DNA of 5,290 bases, from NCBI GenBank assembly GCA_964618405.1, contig CAZUAY010000277.1:1-5290 (forward strand), in the 5' to 3' direction. A program made the position numbers and the translations under genes. The stretch comes from JBBQIY01 sp964618405. Its GTDB lineage: Bacteria > Verrucomicrobiota > Kiritimatiellia > RFP12 > UBA3636. The notes under the pieces were generated by a model, which saw only the letters and a program-made list of their open reading frames with translations, was not told the origin of the DNA and did not search any database. How positions within the stretch are numbered: the first letter of the stretch is position 1; each line of letters opens with the position of its first letter. Shown piece by piece: positions 4,749 to 5,290 of the stretch.

Positions 4749-5290
4749 GTGAGAGTTGGTAAAACGAGTTGTAGACATTGGGGATCGACGTATTCCATTC
4801 CGGCACTATTGTGCTTGCTTCTGGCTATTGCAGTTCCGGGGCTGTGGGCGGGAGAAGCACCGGTGTCGGCCAAGCCGAAGGCATTTGCCGAAGCCGAGGC
4901 GTTGTACGCCAAGCATCTCTGGGTTGATGCCGAGAAGGCGTTCACCCGATATGCCGCCTCCGCCAAAAACGATAAGACGAAATATGAAAGCGTCTTCAAG
5001 GCTGCGCTCTGCATGGTGCAACGCGGAGAACAAAGCAAGGCGCAGAGCACACTCTCCAGATTCGTGAACGACAGTTCTGCATTGGGAGCTGCTCCAGAAA
5101 TCGTCGCGCAGGCATACTCGGCACTCCACGGCATTTACCTGAAGCAGCGAAACGCCACCTCGCAGCGTGAAAGACTTGTCATCGATTGCGCAAAGCGATT
5201 GCCTAGCAATCCCGTCGCTATTGGAATATGCGAAGCCGAGGCGGCTTTCTGGCTGAAGGCGGGCAATATCGACAAGGTGCGCACTTATTA
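4749..5290 (+). CDS. Exported protein with TPR-like helical repeats, partial (3' end outside window)
   Basis: The open frame begins after a stop at 4713-4715 and runs off the right edge; 180 codons are visible from GTG 4749. No ATG exists before codon 89, so the start must be GTG 4749 or TTG 4731. GTG gives a clean signal peptide: basic residues Arg2, Lys5 and Arg9, a hydrophobic core IPALLCLLLAIAVPGLWA (17-34), and likely cleavage after Ala34 or Gly35. No lipobox Cys follows the core. The mature part is Ala-rich and helical, with about four TPR-like units. The first is ~45-71 (ALYAKHLWVDAEKAFTRYA) and the second ~76-106 (AALCMVQRGEQSKAQSTL). The third is ~116-152 and the fourth ~157 onward (AEAAFWLKAGNIDKVRTY). 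TPR repeats mediate protein contacts; similar proteins occur in outer-membrane assembly and secretion, but I assign no specific role. The upstream GAGA is a weak ribosome binding site. The gene diverges from the oad operon. Confidence 0.75.
   Translation, partial: MRVGKTSCRHWGSTYSIPALLCLLLAIAVPGLWAGEAPVSAKPKAFAEAEALYAKHLWVDAEKAFTRYAASAKNDKTKYESVFKAALCMVQRGEQSKAQSTLSRFVNDSSALGAAPEIVAQAYSALHGIYLKQRNATSQRERLVIDCAKRLPSNPVAIGICEAEAAFWLKAGNIDKVRTY

Noticed and set aside
4497..4806. Small overlapping ORFs on both strands between oadG and the TPR gene
   Set aside because: No ribosome binding sites, no recognised motifs, and they overlap each other and the better-supported TPR gene start.

Overview
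The window is dominated by one complete operon on the minus strand, read as oadG - oadA - oadB. It encodes the three subunits of a biotin-dependent, sodium-pumping oxaloacetate decarboxylase. OadA (about 2146-3965) carries the carboxyltransferase and the biotin domain. OadB (698-2113) is the multi-spanning sodium-pump subunit. OadG (4017-4247) is the small single-span subunit that joins them. The enzyme converts oxaloacetate to pyruvate and CO2 and exports Na+, which suits a fermentative or anaerobic bacterium.

Layout: 1-697 has no convincing gene and is a patchwork of short dispersed repeats (a palindromic element at 14-53, short hairpins, ~9-14 bp tandem units). 698-4247 is the oad operon, with short intergenic spacers (32 and 51 nt) and visible ribosome binding sites. 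4248-4748 is the divergent intergenic region. It holds two candidate oad promoters, a perfect 14-bp palindrome TGTTC-N4-GAACA and two hairpins. From about 4749 to the right edge, a plus-strand gene starts with a non-ATG codon and encodes an exported protein with TPR-like helical repeats; it is cut by the window end.

A run of 10 N (2771-2780) lies inside oadA. Reading frames on its two sides do not match across exactly 10 bases but match across 11, and both sides align with one OadA protein. The apparent break is therefore almost certainly an assembly placeholder and not a pseudogene.

Organism: probably a member of the Planctomycetes-Verrucomicrobia-Lentisphaerae-Kiritimatiellae group. This is inferred from the style of the intergenic repeats, the subtype of OadA, and the palindrome, which matches the LexA-binding consensus described for Verrucomicrobia. 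The 10-N gap suggests a scaffolded draft or metagenome assembly. I see no new defence, mobile or RNA system here. The most interesting items are the LexA-type site in front of a metabolic operon, the signal-peptide-like extension on OadB, and the duplicated Shine-Dalgarno-like octamer before oadB.
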